From Sphingomonas montana (lineage in GTDB: Bacteria; Pseudomonadota; Alphaproteobacteria; Sphingomonadales; Sphingomonadaceae), in the NCBI RefSeq assembly GCF_001956315.1, contig NZ_MOLY01000046.1, forward strand, positions 343,653 to 407,652: a stretch of DNA of 64,000 nucleotides. The letters run 5' to 3'. Every line of letters begins with the position of its first letter. Position 1 is the first letter of the stretch. Shown piece by piece: positions 1 through 10,405 of the stretch. The notes under the pieces were generated by a model. It did no database searches, was not told where the DNA came from, and worked only from the letters and a program-made list of their open reading frames with translations. The translations under genes were made by a program, and so were the position numbers.

Positions 1-38
1 GCGCGTGGCGGCGTTGGCGGCGGGACAGGAGAATGGCC

Positions 39-248
39 ATGGAAGATCCCCGCCCCGCGCAGACCCCCGAGCGCGAACTGGCCAGGCCGGCCGACGCGAC
101 CGCCGCGCGCACCCGGCCGATCGACGCCGCCGAACCGCGGGCCGGCGATGCCGAGGATGCCCGCCGCGCCGCGCGCGAGGCCGACGACGCGACCCGCGAG
201 ATGGCGAGGCGCGGCTTTGGCAGCCACAAGGGTACGGAAGCAGATTGA
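39..248 (+). CDS. Small charged hypothetical protein
   Basis: A 69-residue protein rich in Arg, Ala, Asp and Glu, with no membrane segment and no recognised domain. An in-frame ATG also lies six bases upstream, but the AGGAG at 27-31 is seven bases from the ATG at 39, which decides the start. It ends with TGA and is followed by about 170 bases before the sulfotransferase-like gene. Composition suggests a soluble, probably poorly structured helical protein. Function unknown; codon-like GC bias and the ribosome site are the main support. Confidence 0.55.
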   Translation: MEDPRPAQTPERELARPADATAARTRPIDAAEPRAGDAEDARRAAREADDATREMARRGFGSHKGTEAD

Positions 249-420
249 TCGCTCGACGGAGGCGATGAGCGGGTCCCCGGTGTCGCCTGTTCAACCTGCC
301 GGGGTTTGTCGACAGGCTTCAAGGAATGATGCGTGGCGGGACGTGCTGGACGTTCGGGTAACAGCGCGCCAACATGGGCTGGCGGACGGTAGTCATCGTC
401 CGCGTCAAAAGGGTGCGGGA

Positions 421-1269
421 ATGGAAGCAGTCGACTGGCGGGTGGTCATGCCCGGAATGCGCGCGCTGGTCCGTGCGCCGGACGCGATCCGCACGATCCA
501 GGTCTATGGCCAGCGGTGCAGCGGCACCAACGCACTGATCCGGCTGATCGAATCCAACCTGCCGGCCGACACCTTTACCGAAGCCTATGGGTTCAAGCAC
601 TGGTTCGTGCCGCCGCAGACGCTGTTCCAGCCGTCCACCCTGGTCCTGGTGATCGCGCGCGATGCGGTGACATGGTTGCAGAGCGTGCACCGGCAGCCGT
701 GGCACCTGGACCCGGCGACCAAGGACATGCCGTTCAGCGACTTCATCCGCGCGGAATGGGCCAGCTACTGGTACACCGATTTCTGGGGCGTGGACGCCGC
801 CCACCCGATCCACGCGACCGAGATGATGCACGAGCGCGATCCAGAAACGGGGGCGCGGTTCGGCAATGCGATGCGCAAGCGGACGGCCAAGCTGGCGCAC
901 TGGGCCGGGCTGCACCGCAGGACGCACAACCTCTGCCTGATCGACCAGCACCGGTTGCAGGCCGAGCCGGAACGCGTGATCCGCGCGCTGGCCGCGATGA
1001 CCGGATTGACGATGGCCGCCGGGTTCGTGCCGGTGGACAGTTACAAGGGCAACGGCATCCGGCCGTACCGCCCGCATGCCTACCCCCCGGTATCGGCCGC
1101 AGACCGGGCGTTCATCGCCGACAATCTGGATGCCGGGGTGGAGGCGCTGTATGGCCTCGAACTGCCGTCGGTAGCCGAAGACTGCGTCTATGGTTCGCCG
1201 ATGGGGGCGGAGACGACGACGCGGAGCCCGGGGGCGTTGTCGGTTTCCTCGATGGTGCCCGAAAGCTGA
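421..1269 (+). CDS. Sulfotransferase-like protein
   Basis: A 282-residue soluble protein. The N-terminal part carries YGQRCSGTNAL (about residues 28-38), which looks like the PAPS 5'-phosphosulfate loop of sulfotransferase-type P-loop proteins, followed by hydrophobic LVLVIARDAVTWL, which resembles the second core strand and the RDP-like position of that fold. The ATG at 421 is preceded by AGGG at 7-8 bases; longer in-frame starts reach back to 148 but have no ribosome site. The last 80 bases overlap the 3' end of the convergent phytochrome gene. Substrate cannot be told from sequence; family assignment is by motif only. Confidence 0.6.
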   Translation: MEAVDWRVVMPGMRALVRAPDAIRTIQVYGQRCSGTNALIRLIESNLPADTFTEAYGFKHWFVPPQTLFQPSTLVLVIARDAVTWLQSVHRQPWHLDPATKDMPFSDFIRAEWASYWYTDFWGVDAAHPIHATEMMHERDPETGARFGNAMRKRTAKLAHWAGLHRRTHNLCLIDQHRLQAEPERVIRALAAMTGLTMAAGFVPVDSYKGNGIRPYRPHAYPPVSAADRAFIADNLDAGVEALYGLELPSVAEDCVYGSPMGAETTTRSPGALSVSSMVPES

Positions 1270-3341
1270 TCGACCATCGCGGTCAGCATGCGGGTGCCGA
1301 ACCCCTTGCCGGACAGCGTCTTGCCGCGCCCCTGATCGGCGACGACCAGGCGGAAGCGGCTGCCATGCTGTTCCAGCCCGATCATGATCGGGCCGGCTTC
1401 GCCGCCATAGGCATATTTGTTGGCGTTGATGATCAGTTCGGTCAGGATCAGCCCGACCGTCACCGCCCGGTCGGTCGCGACCAGCACGGGCGCAAGGTCC
1501 AGCCGGATCCGGTTCGCATCGCCGTCACCGCCCATCGATCCGCTGATTTCGCCGCACAGATCCTCGACATAACGCGCCAGATCGACGGTTTCGATCCGGT
1601 CGTCACTGTAGAGCCGGCGGTGGACCAGCGCGACCGCGGACAGCCGGCGCTGCGCCTCTTCCAGATGACCGCTCAGCACAGGATCACCGACCGCGCGCCC
1701 CTGCAACCGCAGGAAGGCGGAGACCAGTTGCAGGCTGTTCTGGACGCGGTGGTTCACTTCCTTGAGCAGATAGTCCTTCTGCAGGAGCAGCATGTCCTTT
1801 TCCGCGACGGTGGCGACCAGATCGGCGTTCAGATCGCGCAGCCGGCGGTTCTGGCGCGATTCGGTGAGCAGGCGGCGCAGCCGACCGGCTGATTCGACCT
1901 CCGCGAAGGTCCACGGGCGGGCGCGGCCGCGGACCGCTTCGCGCCATGCGGCGAAGGAGGCGCGCGGGGCCAGGATGCCGCTGCCGTCCGTGCCGACCGC
2001 CTTGTGCGGGTTGCCGGCCCAGTTCACGACCTCCACCTTTTCCGCGCGGAACCATAGCAGCATGATCGGGTGTTCGGTGGCGATGGTGATGGCCAGCAGC
2101 CCGCTTACCCCGTCCGCCCCCGGGACGCCGGGTAGCTGGTTCGCCAGATGATGGGTGGCGAAGGTGGCCGCGGCCGCCCGATCGCGCACATGGTGGGCGA
2201 GCGTGCGGACCGTGTCGGCCGGCGGGCAATGGCCGGACCGGACGATGTCGGGCCCCTGGACGAGGGCGAACCCGTCCGCATCCAGCATGCGGCACAGGTC
2301 CGGAGCGGCGGATGCGAGCATGGCGTCGATCGCGCCGTCACCGCCCAGCCGCGCGGCGATCAGATCCTCCACCGACCGCAGCCGGATCCGCTCGCGGTAG
2401 GTTTCGGCTTCTTCCTTCGCGGTGATCTGCCGCGCCAGGCCGCTGGCAAGGGCCTTGCAGGACAGCCGGATGTCGCGCGCGATATGCTTGGGCGCGCGAT
2501 CATGGCAGGCGATCAGGCCCCACAATTGCCCGTCGCGCACGATCGACACCGATGCCGAGGCGCGCACGCCCATGTTGCGCAGATATTGCAGGTGGATCGG
2601 CGAGACGGAGCGCAGCGCGGAATCGCTCAGGTCCAGCCCGGCGGCGGTTGCCGGGCGGAGCGGCGCGGGGTGATATTCGATGTCCGGGATCACCCGCACG
2701 CGGTTGCGGACGTACAGGGCGCGGGCCTGCCGCGGGATGTCGCTGGCCGGAAAATGATGGTTGAGAAAACTGTCGAGCGCGGGATCGCGGTCCTCGGCGA
2801 TCACCACGCCGGTATCGTCATCCAGGAAACGGTAGACCATGACCCGTTCGAACCCGGTCATTTCCCGGAATGCGGTGGCGGCGCGGTCGGCCAGATCGTG
2901 CAGGCTGGCGGCCCGTTCGAACGCCGCGCCGGCGGTATCGAGCGCGCTCAGCAGGTCGGCCGCGGTCTGTGGCCGGTCGGGGGCATGTTCCAGTTCGACG
3001 ACCAGATAGTTGCCCGCATGATGGGCGCAGACGTCGAAACTTTCGGTCATGCCCGCGCGCGGCGGTACGATCAGCGGCGTGCCGGCCGACTGGATGGTGG
3101 CGGCGGCATCCGTCCCCAGCAGGTCCGCGATGGTGCAGCCGAGCCAGTCGCCGGCCAGCCGCCCTTCGATATCGCCCGCGCCGGCCACGATCGTGAACGT
3201 CTCAGGCTCGGCCAGCAGCAGCAGGCCGTGCGGCTGGATCGATCCCGGGATATGGATCGGTTCACGTTCACATGCCGTCACGTCGCTGCCAAGGGTCGAC
3301 GCGGGGGCCGTCGTCGTCAGATCTTGGTCGGTCGTGGGCAA
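1188..3341 (-). CDS. bphP: Bacteriophytochrome sensor histidine kinase
   Basis: A red/far-red light sensor kinase of 717 residues. The N-terminal PAS part holds ACEREPIHIPGSIQPHG; the Cys at residue 24 is the family's biliverdin-attachment position. A GAF domain follows with the chromophore-pocket motif PASDIP, then a PHY domain, then a HisKA_2-type transmitter with NHRVQNSLQLV (phospho-acceptor His near residue 531) and an N-box LTELIINANKYAY. No ATG lies near the conserved N-terminus; the TTG at 3341 is preceded by GGGGAG with a 6-base spacer and fits the family length. No fused receiver domain is present. The heme oxygenase that makes the chromophore is divergent, 167 bases away. The signalling partner is not in the window. 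Confidence 0.9.
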   Translation of the reverse strand: MPTTDQDLTTTAPASTLGSDVTACEREPIHIPGSIQPHGLLLLAEPETFTIVAGAGDIEGRLAGDWLGCTIADLLGTDAAATIQSAGTPLIVPPRAGMTESFDVCAHHAGNYLVVELEHAPDRPQTAADLLSALDTAGAAFERAASLHDLADRAATAFREMTGFERVMVYRFLDDDTGVVIAEDRDPALDSFLNHHFPASDIPRQARALYVRNRVRVIPDIEYHPAPLRPATAAGLDLSDSALRSVSPIHLQYLRNMGVRASASVSIVRDGQLWGLIACHDRAPKHIARDIRLSCKALASGLARQITAKEEAETYRERIRLRSVEDLIAARLGGDGAIDAMLASAAPDLCRMLDADGFALVQGPDIVRSGHCPPADTVRTLAHHVRDRAAAATFATHHLANQLPGVPGADGVSGLLAITIATEHPIMLLWFRAEKVEVVNWAGNPHKAVGTDGSGILAPRASFAAWREAVRGRARPWTFAEVESAGRLRRLLTESRQNRRLRDLNADLVATVAEKDMLLLQKDYLLKEVNHRVQNSLQLVSAFLRLQGRAVGDPVLSGHLEEAQRRLSAVALVHRRLYSDDRIETVDLARYVEDLCGEISGSMGGDGDANRIRLDLAPVLVATDRAVTVGLILTELIINANKYAYGGEAGPIMIGLEQHGSRFRLVVADQGRGKTLSGKGFGTRMLTAMVDQLSGTIEETDNAPGLRVVVSAPIGEP

Positions 3342-3508
3342 TGCGGTCTCCCCGTCGTTTGTGCGTCTTCCTGCCGCCAAAAGCGGAGGAATCCAAGGGA
3401 AAAGGCGCGAAGTGACCGGTCCGCGGCGCGGGGCGGCCATGGCCCCGCCCGGCGAAGCTGTTAGGAGGCGACTTTCCACCGACTGCGATCCGCGAGCGCC
3501 CGAACCCC

Positions 3509-4045
3509 ATGCCGACCCTCCACCCTGTCCGGCTCTTCCTGCGCGCCGAGACCGCCGCCTGCCACGAACGGGTGGACCGCGCGTTTTCGCGCTTCGACCT
3601 GACCGACAGGGGTGCCTATGCGGCGTTCCTGACGGCGCATGCTCGCGTGCTGCTGCCGCTGGAAGCGGTGCTGGATGCCGCGGCGCTGTGGCCGGCCTGG
3701 ACGGGGCGGGGCGATCTGCTGCGTGGCGATCTCGCCACGCTAGGTCATGTGGTTCCGGCGGGGGAGACGGTGATTGCGGGCGGCGCGGCGGCCCGGTGGG
3801 GGATGCTGTACGTGCTGGAGGGATCGCGGCTGGGCGGCGCGATGCTGGCCCGGCAGGTCGGCCCCGGACTGCCGGCGGCCTATCTGGCGGCGGCGCATCG
3901 CGGGGGCAGCTGGGCGCGGTTCGGCGATGCGATCGAACAGGCGGGCGTTGCGGCGGAAGTCCGCGGCGATGCGGGATGGCGCGCGGACCTGCTGTCCGGG
4001 GCGGAACGGGCGTTCGCGCTGTTCGAGGGGGCGGTTCGGGACTGA
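3509..4045 (+). CDS. bphO: Bacteriophytochrome-type heme oxygenase
   Basis: A 178-residue protein of the BphO/HemO family, expected to open heme to biliverdin, CO and iron. Near the N-terminus it has ETAACHERVD (His at residue 19), which matches the proximal heme ligand region of the family, and the later stretch YVLEGSRLGGAMLARQV corresponds to the distal helix with its Gly-rich kink. Length is normal for bacterial heme oxygenases. It is divergent from bphP, so the two can share a regulatory region and supply chromophore and apoprotein together. Assignment rests on motif pattern plus this neighbour. Confidence 0.88.
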   Translation: MPTLHPVRLFLRAETAACHERVDRAFSRFDLTDRGAYAAFLTAHARVLLPLEAVLDAAALWPAWTGRGDLLRGDLATLGHVVPAGETVIAGGAAARWGMLYVLEGSRLGGAMLARQVGPGLPAAYLAAAHRGGSWARFGDAIEQAGVAAEVRGDAGWRADLLSGAERAFALFEGAVRD

Positions 4046-4381
4046 GGCGCGCAGGGTTGGCGCGACATAGCTTTGGCCTGAGCCGCTGCGGAAGTGTCGA
4101 TCCGGGGGCGCTGTTGGCTGTCTCGGCTGGGCTCGACGGGGTCCCTCGACTGCGCGCGGGATAGGCGGTGCTGAAGCATAACGCATCAGGCGGATTTACT
4201 TGCCCCACAATTCCGTCCGGTGCGAGCCGGTCGGGAACCTCGCGCAGGGTTTTCGACAGGCTCGAACCAAACGGGGCGGGGAAGGGGTGATCGAGGGGTT
4301 GTGGGTGGTGGCCTGGCCGCGTCGGGTATAGCCGTGCGGAACGGGGCTGGCAGTTAGGTTACATCCGATGCGGTAGGGGCG
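4046..4381. other. Gap between bphO and tRNA-Val
   Basis: About 335 bases without a convincing gene. It contains one copy of a repeat seen elsewhere in the window (CGACAGGCTCGAACCAAACG, about 4254-4273). Open frames on both strands here are Arg/Pro-rich and lack ribosome sites. Confidence 0.6.
4250..4276. repeat. Short REP-like element, family B
   Basis: Single arm of the recurring TTCGACAGGCTCGAACCAAA-type sequence followed by CGGGG. Related copies, usually as hairpins, occur near 14603, 17895, 38572 and 52601. Confidence 0.55.
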
Positions 4382-4456
4382 TGGTGGGCGCGGCAGGGAT
4401 TGAACCTGCGACCCCACCCGTGTGAAGGGTGTGCTCTACCACTGAGCTACGCGCCC
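4382..4456 (-). tRNA. tRNA-Val (anticodon CAC)
   Basis: Read on the minus strand the sequence folds as a complete cloverleaf: acceptor GGGCGCG/CGCGCCC, D arm GCTCAGTGGTAGAGC, anticodon stem CACCC/GGGTG with loop TTCACAC, and T arm GGTTCAATCC. The anticodon is CAC. The 3' CCA is encoded. Confidence 0.95.
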
Positions 4457-4570
4457 ACGCCCGGTACCGGCGGCACTGCTTGGCCGGTGGAGCGCGATTA
4501 GGGGGTCGATCGCGGCTTGTCCAGCCCCTGTGCCGGGTGGACGGCGATCGCGGCGCGGCCGACCGACGGT

Positions 4571-4846
4571 TCAGGCGTTGACGGCGTCTTTCAGGCCCTT
4601 GCCGGGCTTGAACTTCGGCTGGCTGGACGCGGCGATCTTCATCGGTTCGCCGGTCCGCGGATTGCGGCCGGTGGACGCCTTGCGCTTCGACACCAGGAAG
4701 GTGCCGAACCCGACAAGGCGGACCTCGTCGCCGCGCGCCAGCACGGCGCTCATGGTGTCGAACACCGCGTCGACCGCCTTGACCGCGTCGCCGCGGGTCA
4801 GGCCGGATGCCTCGGCAACGGCACCGATCAAGTCTTGCTTGTTCAT
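4571..4846 (-). CDS. hupB: DNA-binding protein HU-beta
   Basis: A 91-residue histone-like nucleoid protein that bends and compacts DNA as a dimer. It begins [12 protein letters not shown], has the dimerisation core [14 protein letters not shown] and the DNA-binding arm signature [12 protein letters not shown] (about residues 59-70), where the Pro intercalates into DNA in known HU structures. Length is typical. It lies 115 bases downstream of lon on the same strand, the usual lon-hupB order in proteobacteria, and upstream of tRNA-Val. Confidence 0.97.
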   Translation of the reverse strand: MNKQDLIGAVAEASGLTRGDAVKAVDAVFDTMSAVLARGDEVRLVGFGTFLVSKRKASTGRNPRTGEPMKIAASSQPKFKPGKGLKDAVNA

Positions 4847-4961
4847 CGCTTACATGTCCCCCTGGGAGCCGCGGTGCGTTGAGTCGCGCACCGCGATCAA
4901 TCCACTATCTAACAGACGCATGACGATGGCTGTCAAACCACCGCCGTACGATTTGCGGCGA

Positions 4962-7364
4962 TCAGTGACGGACGGACGGTTCGGGCGTTACGCCCGGCAC
5001 CGGGGTGGGTGGCAAGGCGGCCAGTTCGTCCGCCTCGGTCCATTCGATCGGCACCAGCTGTTCGGTCAGCGCGAGCGCCAGCACCTCGTCGACATGCGAC
5101 ACCGGAATGATCTTCAGCGACGTCGTGATGTTCGCCGGCATCTCGGCCAGGTCCTTCTCGTTTTCGGCCGGGATCAGGACGGTGGTGATCCCGCCGCGCA
5201 AGGCCGCGAGCAGTTTCTCCTTCAGCCCGCCGATCGGCAGGACGCGACCGCGGAGCGTCACCTCACCCGTCATCGCCACGTCGCGGCGGACCGGAACGCC
5301 GGTCAGGGTGGAGACCATGGCCGTCACCATTCCGATGCCGGCGGACGGACCGTCCTTCGGCACTGCGCCCTCGGGCAGATGGATGTGGATGTCCTTGCGG
5401 TTGAACAGCGATGGCTTGACCCCGTAGCTGGGCGCGCGGGCGCGGACGAACGACCACGCGGCCTGGACGGACTCGTTCATGACCTCGCCCAGCTTGCCGG
5501 TCGTCTTGATGAGGCCCTTGCCCGGCGTGGTGACCGATTCGATCGTCAGCAGCTCGCCGCCCACCTCGGTCCAGGCGAGACCGGTGACCGCACCGATCTG
5601 GTCCTCTTCCTCGCCAATGCCGAAGCGGTATTTCCGGATGCCGGAGAATTCGGCAAGATTGTCGACCGTGACCTCGATCCGCCCGTCCTTCTTCTCGAGG
5701 ATGCGGCGGAGCGCCTTGCGGGCCACCTTGGCAATCTCGCGCTCCAGCGTGCGGACGCCGGCTTCGCGCGTATAGTAGCGGATGATATCGCGCAGCGCGG
5801 GTTCGGTCAGGACGAACTCGCTGGCTTTCAGGCCATGCGCATCGATCTGCTTTTCGAGCAGATGCGCCTTGGCGATCTCGACCTTCTCGTCCTCGGTATA
5901 CCCTTCGAGCCGGATGATCTCCATCCGGTCGAGCAGCGGCTGCGGCAGGTTGAGCGAGTTCGCCGTGCAGACGAACATCACGTCCGACAGATCGATGTCG
6001 ATTTCCAGATAATGATCCTGGAACTTGGCGTTCTGTTCCGGGTCGAGCACCTCCAGCAGCGCGGAGGCGGGATCGCCGCGGAAATCCTGGCCGAGCTTGT
6101 CGATCTCGTCGAGCAGGAACAGCGGGTTGGACGCGCCGGCCTTTTTCAGGTTCGTGACGATCTTGCCGGGCAGCGAGCCGATATAGGTACGGCGGTGACC
6201 ACGGATCTCGGCCTCGTCCCGCACGCCGCCGAGCGACTGGCGGATGAACTCACGCCCGGTCGCCTTGGCGATCGAACGGCCGAGCGACGTCTTGCCGACG
6301 CCGGGCGGGCCGACGAGGCAGAGAATCGGCCCCTTGAGCTTGTTGGTACGGGCCTGGACAGCAAGATATTCGACGATCCGGTCCTTGACCTTTTCAAGGC
6401 CGAAATGATCGTTGTCGAGGACGGCCTGCGCCGCTTCGATATCCTTCTTCAGCTTCGACTTCTTGCCCCATGGAAGCCCCAGCAGCACGTCGAGATAGTT
6501 GCGGACGACGGTCGCCTCGGCCGACATGGGGGCCATGCCGCGCAGCTTCTTCAGCTCCGCAGTCGCCTTGGTCTTGGCTTCCTTCGACATCTTCATGCCG
6601 GCGATCTTGGCGGCCAGTTCGGCAACCTCGTCGCCGCCATCCTCGCCGTCGCCATTACCCAGCTCGCGCTGGATCGCCTTCAGCTGTTCGTTCAGATAAT
6701 ATTCGCGCTGGGTCTTCTCCATCTGCCGCTTCACGCGGCTGCGGATCTTCTTTTCGACCTGAAGGACGCCCAGTTCACCTTCCATGAAGGCGAAACCCAT
6801 CTCGAGCCGCTTCGTCGGATCCATCTCGACCAGCATCGCCTGCTTGTCGGCGACCTTGATCGTGACGTTCGCGGCAACCGCATCGGCGAGGCGGAACGCA
6901 TCTTCGATCTGTCCAAGCTGGACGGCGGTCTCGGCCGGGGTCTTCTTGTTGAGCTTTGCGTAATTTTCGAACTGGTCGACCACCGATCGCATCAGCGCGG
7001 TGACCTCCGCACCCGTCGCCTCGACATCGGCAAGCGTTTCGACCGTCGCGGTCAGATGATCGCCGCTGTCGTCCAGATTCGTGATCGTCGCACGTTGGCG
7101 CCCCTCCACCAGCACGCGGACGGTGCCGTCGGGAAGCTTCAGCAGCTGAAGCACGGTGGCGGTGACGCCCAGATCATAAAGCTGCGAACGGTCCGGATCG
7201 TTCTCGGCGGGATCGAGCTGGGCCACGAGGAAGATCGCCTTGTCGGCGGCCATGGCGGTTTCGAGCGCAGCTACCGACTTGTCGCGGCCGACGAACAGCG
7301 GGACGATCATGTGCGGAAAAACGACGATATCACGAAGGGGGAGGACGGGAAGGGTCTCGGTCAT
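4962..7364 (-). CDS. lon: ATP-dependent Lon protease (LonA)
   Basis: An 800-residue cytoplasmic AAA+ protease that degrades misfolded and short-lived regulatory proteins. The N-terminal substrate-binding domain starts at [15 protein letters not shown]; the Walker A motif GPPGVGKTS is near residue 353, Walker B around LFLLDEIDK, and the protease domain has the catalytic Ser in KDGPSAGIG (near 674) and the Lys in GGLKEKLLA (near 716). The ATG at 7364 has GGAG six bases upstream; a longer frame starting at 7406 lacks this. It is upstream of hupB. A heat-shock-like promoter candidate lies about 45-70 bases upstream. Confidence 0.97.
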   Translation of the reverse strand: MTETLPVLPLRDIVVFPHMIVPLFVGRDKSVAALETAMAADKAIFLVAQLDPAENDPDRSQLYDLGVTATVLQLLKLPDGTVRVLVEGRQRATITNLDDSGDHLTATVETLADVEATGAEVTALMRSVVDQFENYAKLNKKTPAETAVQLGQIEDAFRLADAVAANVTIKVADKQAMLVEMDPTKRLEMGFAFMEGELGVLQVEKKIRSRVKRQMEKTQREYYLNEQLKAIQRELGNGDGEDGGDEVAELAAKIAGMKMSKEAKTKATAELKKLRGMAPMSAEATVVRNYLDVLLGLPWGKKSKLKKDIEAAQAVLDNDHFGLEKVKDRIVEYLAVQARTNKLKGPILCLVGPPGVGKTSLGRSIAKATGREFIRQSLGGVRDEAEIRGHRRTYIGSLPGKIVTNLKKAGASNPLFLLDEIDKLGQDFRGDPASALLEVLDPEQNAKFQDHYLEIDIDLSDVMFVCTANSLNLPQPLLDRMEIIRLEGYTEDEKVEIAKAHLLEKQIDAHGLKASEFVLTEPALRDIIRYYTREAGVRTLEREIAKVARKALRRILEKKDGRIEVTVDNLAEFSGIRKYRFGIGEEEDQIGAVTGLAWTEVGGELLTIESVTTPGKGLIKTTGKLGEVMNESVQAAWSFVRARAPSYGVKPSLFNRKDIHIHLPEGAVPKDGPSAGIGMVTAMVSTLTGVPVRRDVAMTGEVTLRGRVLPIGGLKEKLLAALRGGITTVLIPAENEKDLAEMPANITTSLKIIPVSHVDEVLALALTEQLVPIEWTEADELAALPPTPVPGVTPEPSVRH

Positions 7365-7407
7365 GAAAGCTCCGGTGGCCACGCGGGACTGCGGCCTGTT
7401 GAGCAAG

Positions 7408-7435
7408 ATATGGGCATATGCGATTGCACAATCAA
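7408..7435 (-). promoter_or_regulatory. Candidate RpoH-type promoter of lon
   Basis: On the minus strand TTGATT is followed after 14 bases by GCCCATAT, similar to alphaproteobacterial sigma-32 promoters (CTTGAA, then CCCCATNT). Position upstream of lon fits. The -35 half is degenerate, so this is only a candidate. Confidence 0.25.
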
Positions 7436-7499
7436 TGAATGCTACGGATGCGCAACGACGCGATGCGACGACTTTCGTCGGTCACGCGTTGGGGGGCGC

Positions 7500-7757
7500 A
7501 TGGACAAGAACACACAGGATATCGTCGCCCTCGCCGCCGCGCGGACCGGGGAGATGTGCGCCGTCTTCATGATCGGGGACGGGGTGCTGGGGATGCTGCA
7601 ACCCGATCGACACCTAGCGCTGTGGGAGTCCGACGTGGGTATCGTCGACGGGCTGACGCGGCCGTTCCAGGGACGGCCGGGGCGGCGGCGAGTCTATGGT
7701 GCGGTGCAATTGCTTGCGGGCGTCTGGCTGGCCTCGCGGATGCGGGTTTCGCGGTAG
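7500..7757 (+). CDS. Hypothetical 85-residue protein between lon and clpX
   Basis: An 85-residue frame starting MDKNTQDIVALAAAR at 7500 with a G-rich stretch just upstream. It contains moderately hydrophobic parts (AVFMIGDGVLGML and VYGAVQLLAGVWLASRM) and a basic linker with RPGRRR. No known domain is recognised. It is divergent from lon and convergent with clpX, and a large inverted repeat separates it from clpX. Real coding is plausible because the frame starts cleanly in the lon promoter region and stops before the hairpin, but it could be spurious. Confidence 0.45.
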   Translation: MDKNTQDIVALAAARTGEMCAVFMIGDGVLGMLQPDRHLALWESDVGIVDGLTRPFQGRPGRRRVYGAVQLLAGVWLASRMRVSR

Positions 7758-7795
7758 CGGGTAGAAGGTTTGTCGGTTTCGCTCGGGATGGATGC

Positions 7796-7866
7796 CAGTA
7801 TCCCGACGTATGCCGGGGCCCAGGTGAAGCGGTCTTACCCAGGCCCCGGCTTGCGCCGGGATACTG
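7796..7866. terminator. Long imperfect hairpin between convergent genes
   Basis: CAGTATCCCG at 7796-7805 pairs with CGGGATACTG at the other end, and GCCGGGGCCCAGGT pairs with ACCCAGGCCCCGGC inside; arms are about 30 bases with a short loop. It lies between the ends of the 85-residue frame and clpX and probably acts as a bidirectional terminator or REP-like element. There is no long T-tract. Confidence 0.55.
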
Positions 7867-7885
7867 ACAGCGGTTGAAGCGCGGC

Positions 7886-9154
<1,269 letters not shown>

Positions 9155-9692
9155 GAACACATTCCTTTGAACCCTCGCGGGCTTGAATCCAGGCAGATTA
9201 ACCGGCCTCGGGGGCTCCGGGCAATCGGAAATGGGGCAAAGCCGTCGGGACAGGGATATTGGCGTGCGACGCGCCGCTTGCAAGCGGCCAAGGTTGCGCC
9301 ATCCGGTGGACCCCCTGTTCCCGTCGTCGGGGCGAAGCCGGGGCACGGGGACGCACACATCCGATTGCCCCGTGAAGGCACTGACCGTGCCCGCACACAT
9401 GATCCCGATGAGCCCAGCGATCGACCGTGGCGCTGGCACCTGTCGGGTGAGGCGTGACACGATCGTTCACCCAAGTTCATACCGACCAACCCGGCCGACA
9501 TTTGTGCTGGTGGGTGCTGACCGAATGCTGGCGCACAGAATCCGACAGCGACTGCCCGGTCATGTCGACGGCGGTGAAGTGGCCGGTCGCCGAACGAAAC
9601 AGCCTGCCGCACGTCATCGCGTGCGACAGGCTGGCTTGGACCGACGGCGGCACCGGGCTGATTGCCCTCCATGCCGCCGATCCTCCGGCGCG
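9155..9692. other. clpP-clpX intergenic region
   Basis: 538 bases without a supported gene. Short frames on both strands are Arg/Ser-rich and lack good starts. It should hold the clpX promoter; TTGCCC with GGTTAAT about 16 bases later is visible on the minus strand near 9200-9226 but is weak. A small inverted repeat around CCCCGTCGTCGGGG-like sequence lies near 9310-9350. Confidence 0.5.
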
Positions 9693-10340
9693 TCAGACGG
9701 CTGGCGGGGTTTCGCCGTCGGTGGGTATCGGGCGCTTGTCGAACACGGCGTCGATCAGGCCGAACTTCAGAGCCTCGTCCGCTTCGAGGAACTTGTCGCG
9801 ATCCATGGCATGCTCGATCTCCTCGATCGGCTTGCCGGTATACTTGGCGTACAGCGTGTTGAGCGCGTGCCGCATGCGCAGGATCTCACGCGCCTGGATC
9901 TCGATATCCGCGGCCATGCCCTGTGCACCGCCCGACGGCTGATGGATCATGATCCGGCTGTTGGTCAGTGCCGAGCGCATGCCGGGTTCGCCGGCCGCGA
10001 GCAGGAAGCTGCCCATCGATGCGGCTTGGCCGATGCAGACGGTGCCCACCCGCGGGCGGATATACTGCATGGTGTCGTGGATCGCGAGACCCGCCGTCAC
10101 CACGCCGCCCGGCGAGTTGATGTACATATAGATGTCCTTCTTCGGGTTTTCCGACTCGAGAAAGAGCAGCTGTGCGGTGATGAGCGAGGCCATATGGTCC
10201 TCGACACCGCCGGTGATGAAGATGATCCGCTCGCGCAGCAGGCGTGAATAGATGTCGAACGAGCGTTCGCCGCGGTTCGACTGTTCGATGACGATGGGAA
10301 CGAGGCCGCCGATGATGTCGGCGTGGTCGGGATATGCCAT
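9693..10340 (-). CDS. clpP: ClpP ATP-dependent protease proteolytic subunit
   Basis: A 215-residue serine peptidase forming the tetradecameric chamber used by ClpX and ClpA. The catalytic Ser108 lies in [11 protein letters not shown] and His133 in [11 protein letters not shown]; an acidic partner is expected in the [11 protein letters not shown] stretch near residue 182. The N-terminal axial-loop region begins at [16 protein letters not shown]. Length and order (clpP before clpX) are normal for alphaproteobacteria. A heat-shock-like promoter candidate lies directly upstream. Confidence 0.97.
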   Translation of the reverse strand: MAYPDHADIIGGLVPIVIEQSNRGERSFDIYSRLLRERIIFITGGVEDHMASLITAQLLFLESENPKKDIYMYINSPGGVVTAGLAIHDTMQYIRPRVGTVCIGQAASMGSFLLAAGEPGMRSALTNSRIMIHQPSGGAQGMAADIEIQAREILRMRHALNTLYAKYTGKPIEEIEHAMDRDKFLEADEALKFGLIDAVFDKRPIPTDGETPPAV

Positions 10341-10375
10341 GGGGGTATTCGGTCCTTCTGCCCTGCGCTGCGTGC

Positions 10376-10405
10376 AACATCGGCGTTACGCGGGGAAGGT
10401 TCAAG
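10376..10405 (-). promoter_or_regulatory. Candidate heat-shock promoter of clpP
   Basis: On the minus strand a perfect CTTGAA is followed after 14 bases by CGCCGATGTT. CTTGAA is the alphaproteobacterial RpoH -35 consensus; the -10 half is only partly similar. The site overlaps the stop codon of the upstream glycosyltransferase gene, and places the start of transcription about 25 bases before the clpP ATG. Confidence 0.35.

Noticed and set aside
4196..4417. Minus-strand frame between bphO and tRNA-Val
   Set aside because: Runs into the tRNA gene and a repeat; no coding features.
4530..7499. Plus-strand open frame of about 1000 codons antisense to lon
   Set aside because: Mirror of lon in high-GC DNA; no ribosome site, no domain, Asp/Arg/Leu-rich shadow composition. 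Only its tail from 7500 was kept as a separate small gene.
9454..9942. Plus-strand frame in the clpP-clpX gap
   Set aside because: Its second half is antisense to clpP; no domain and no ribosome site.
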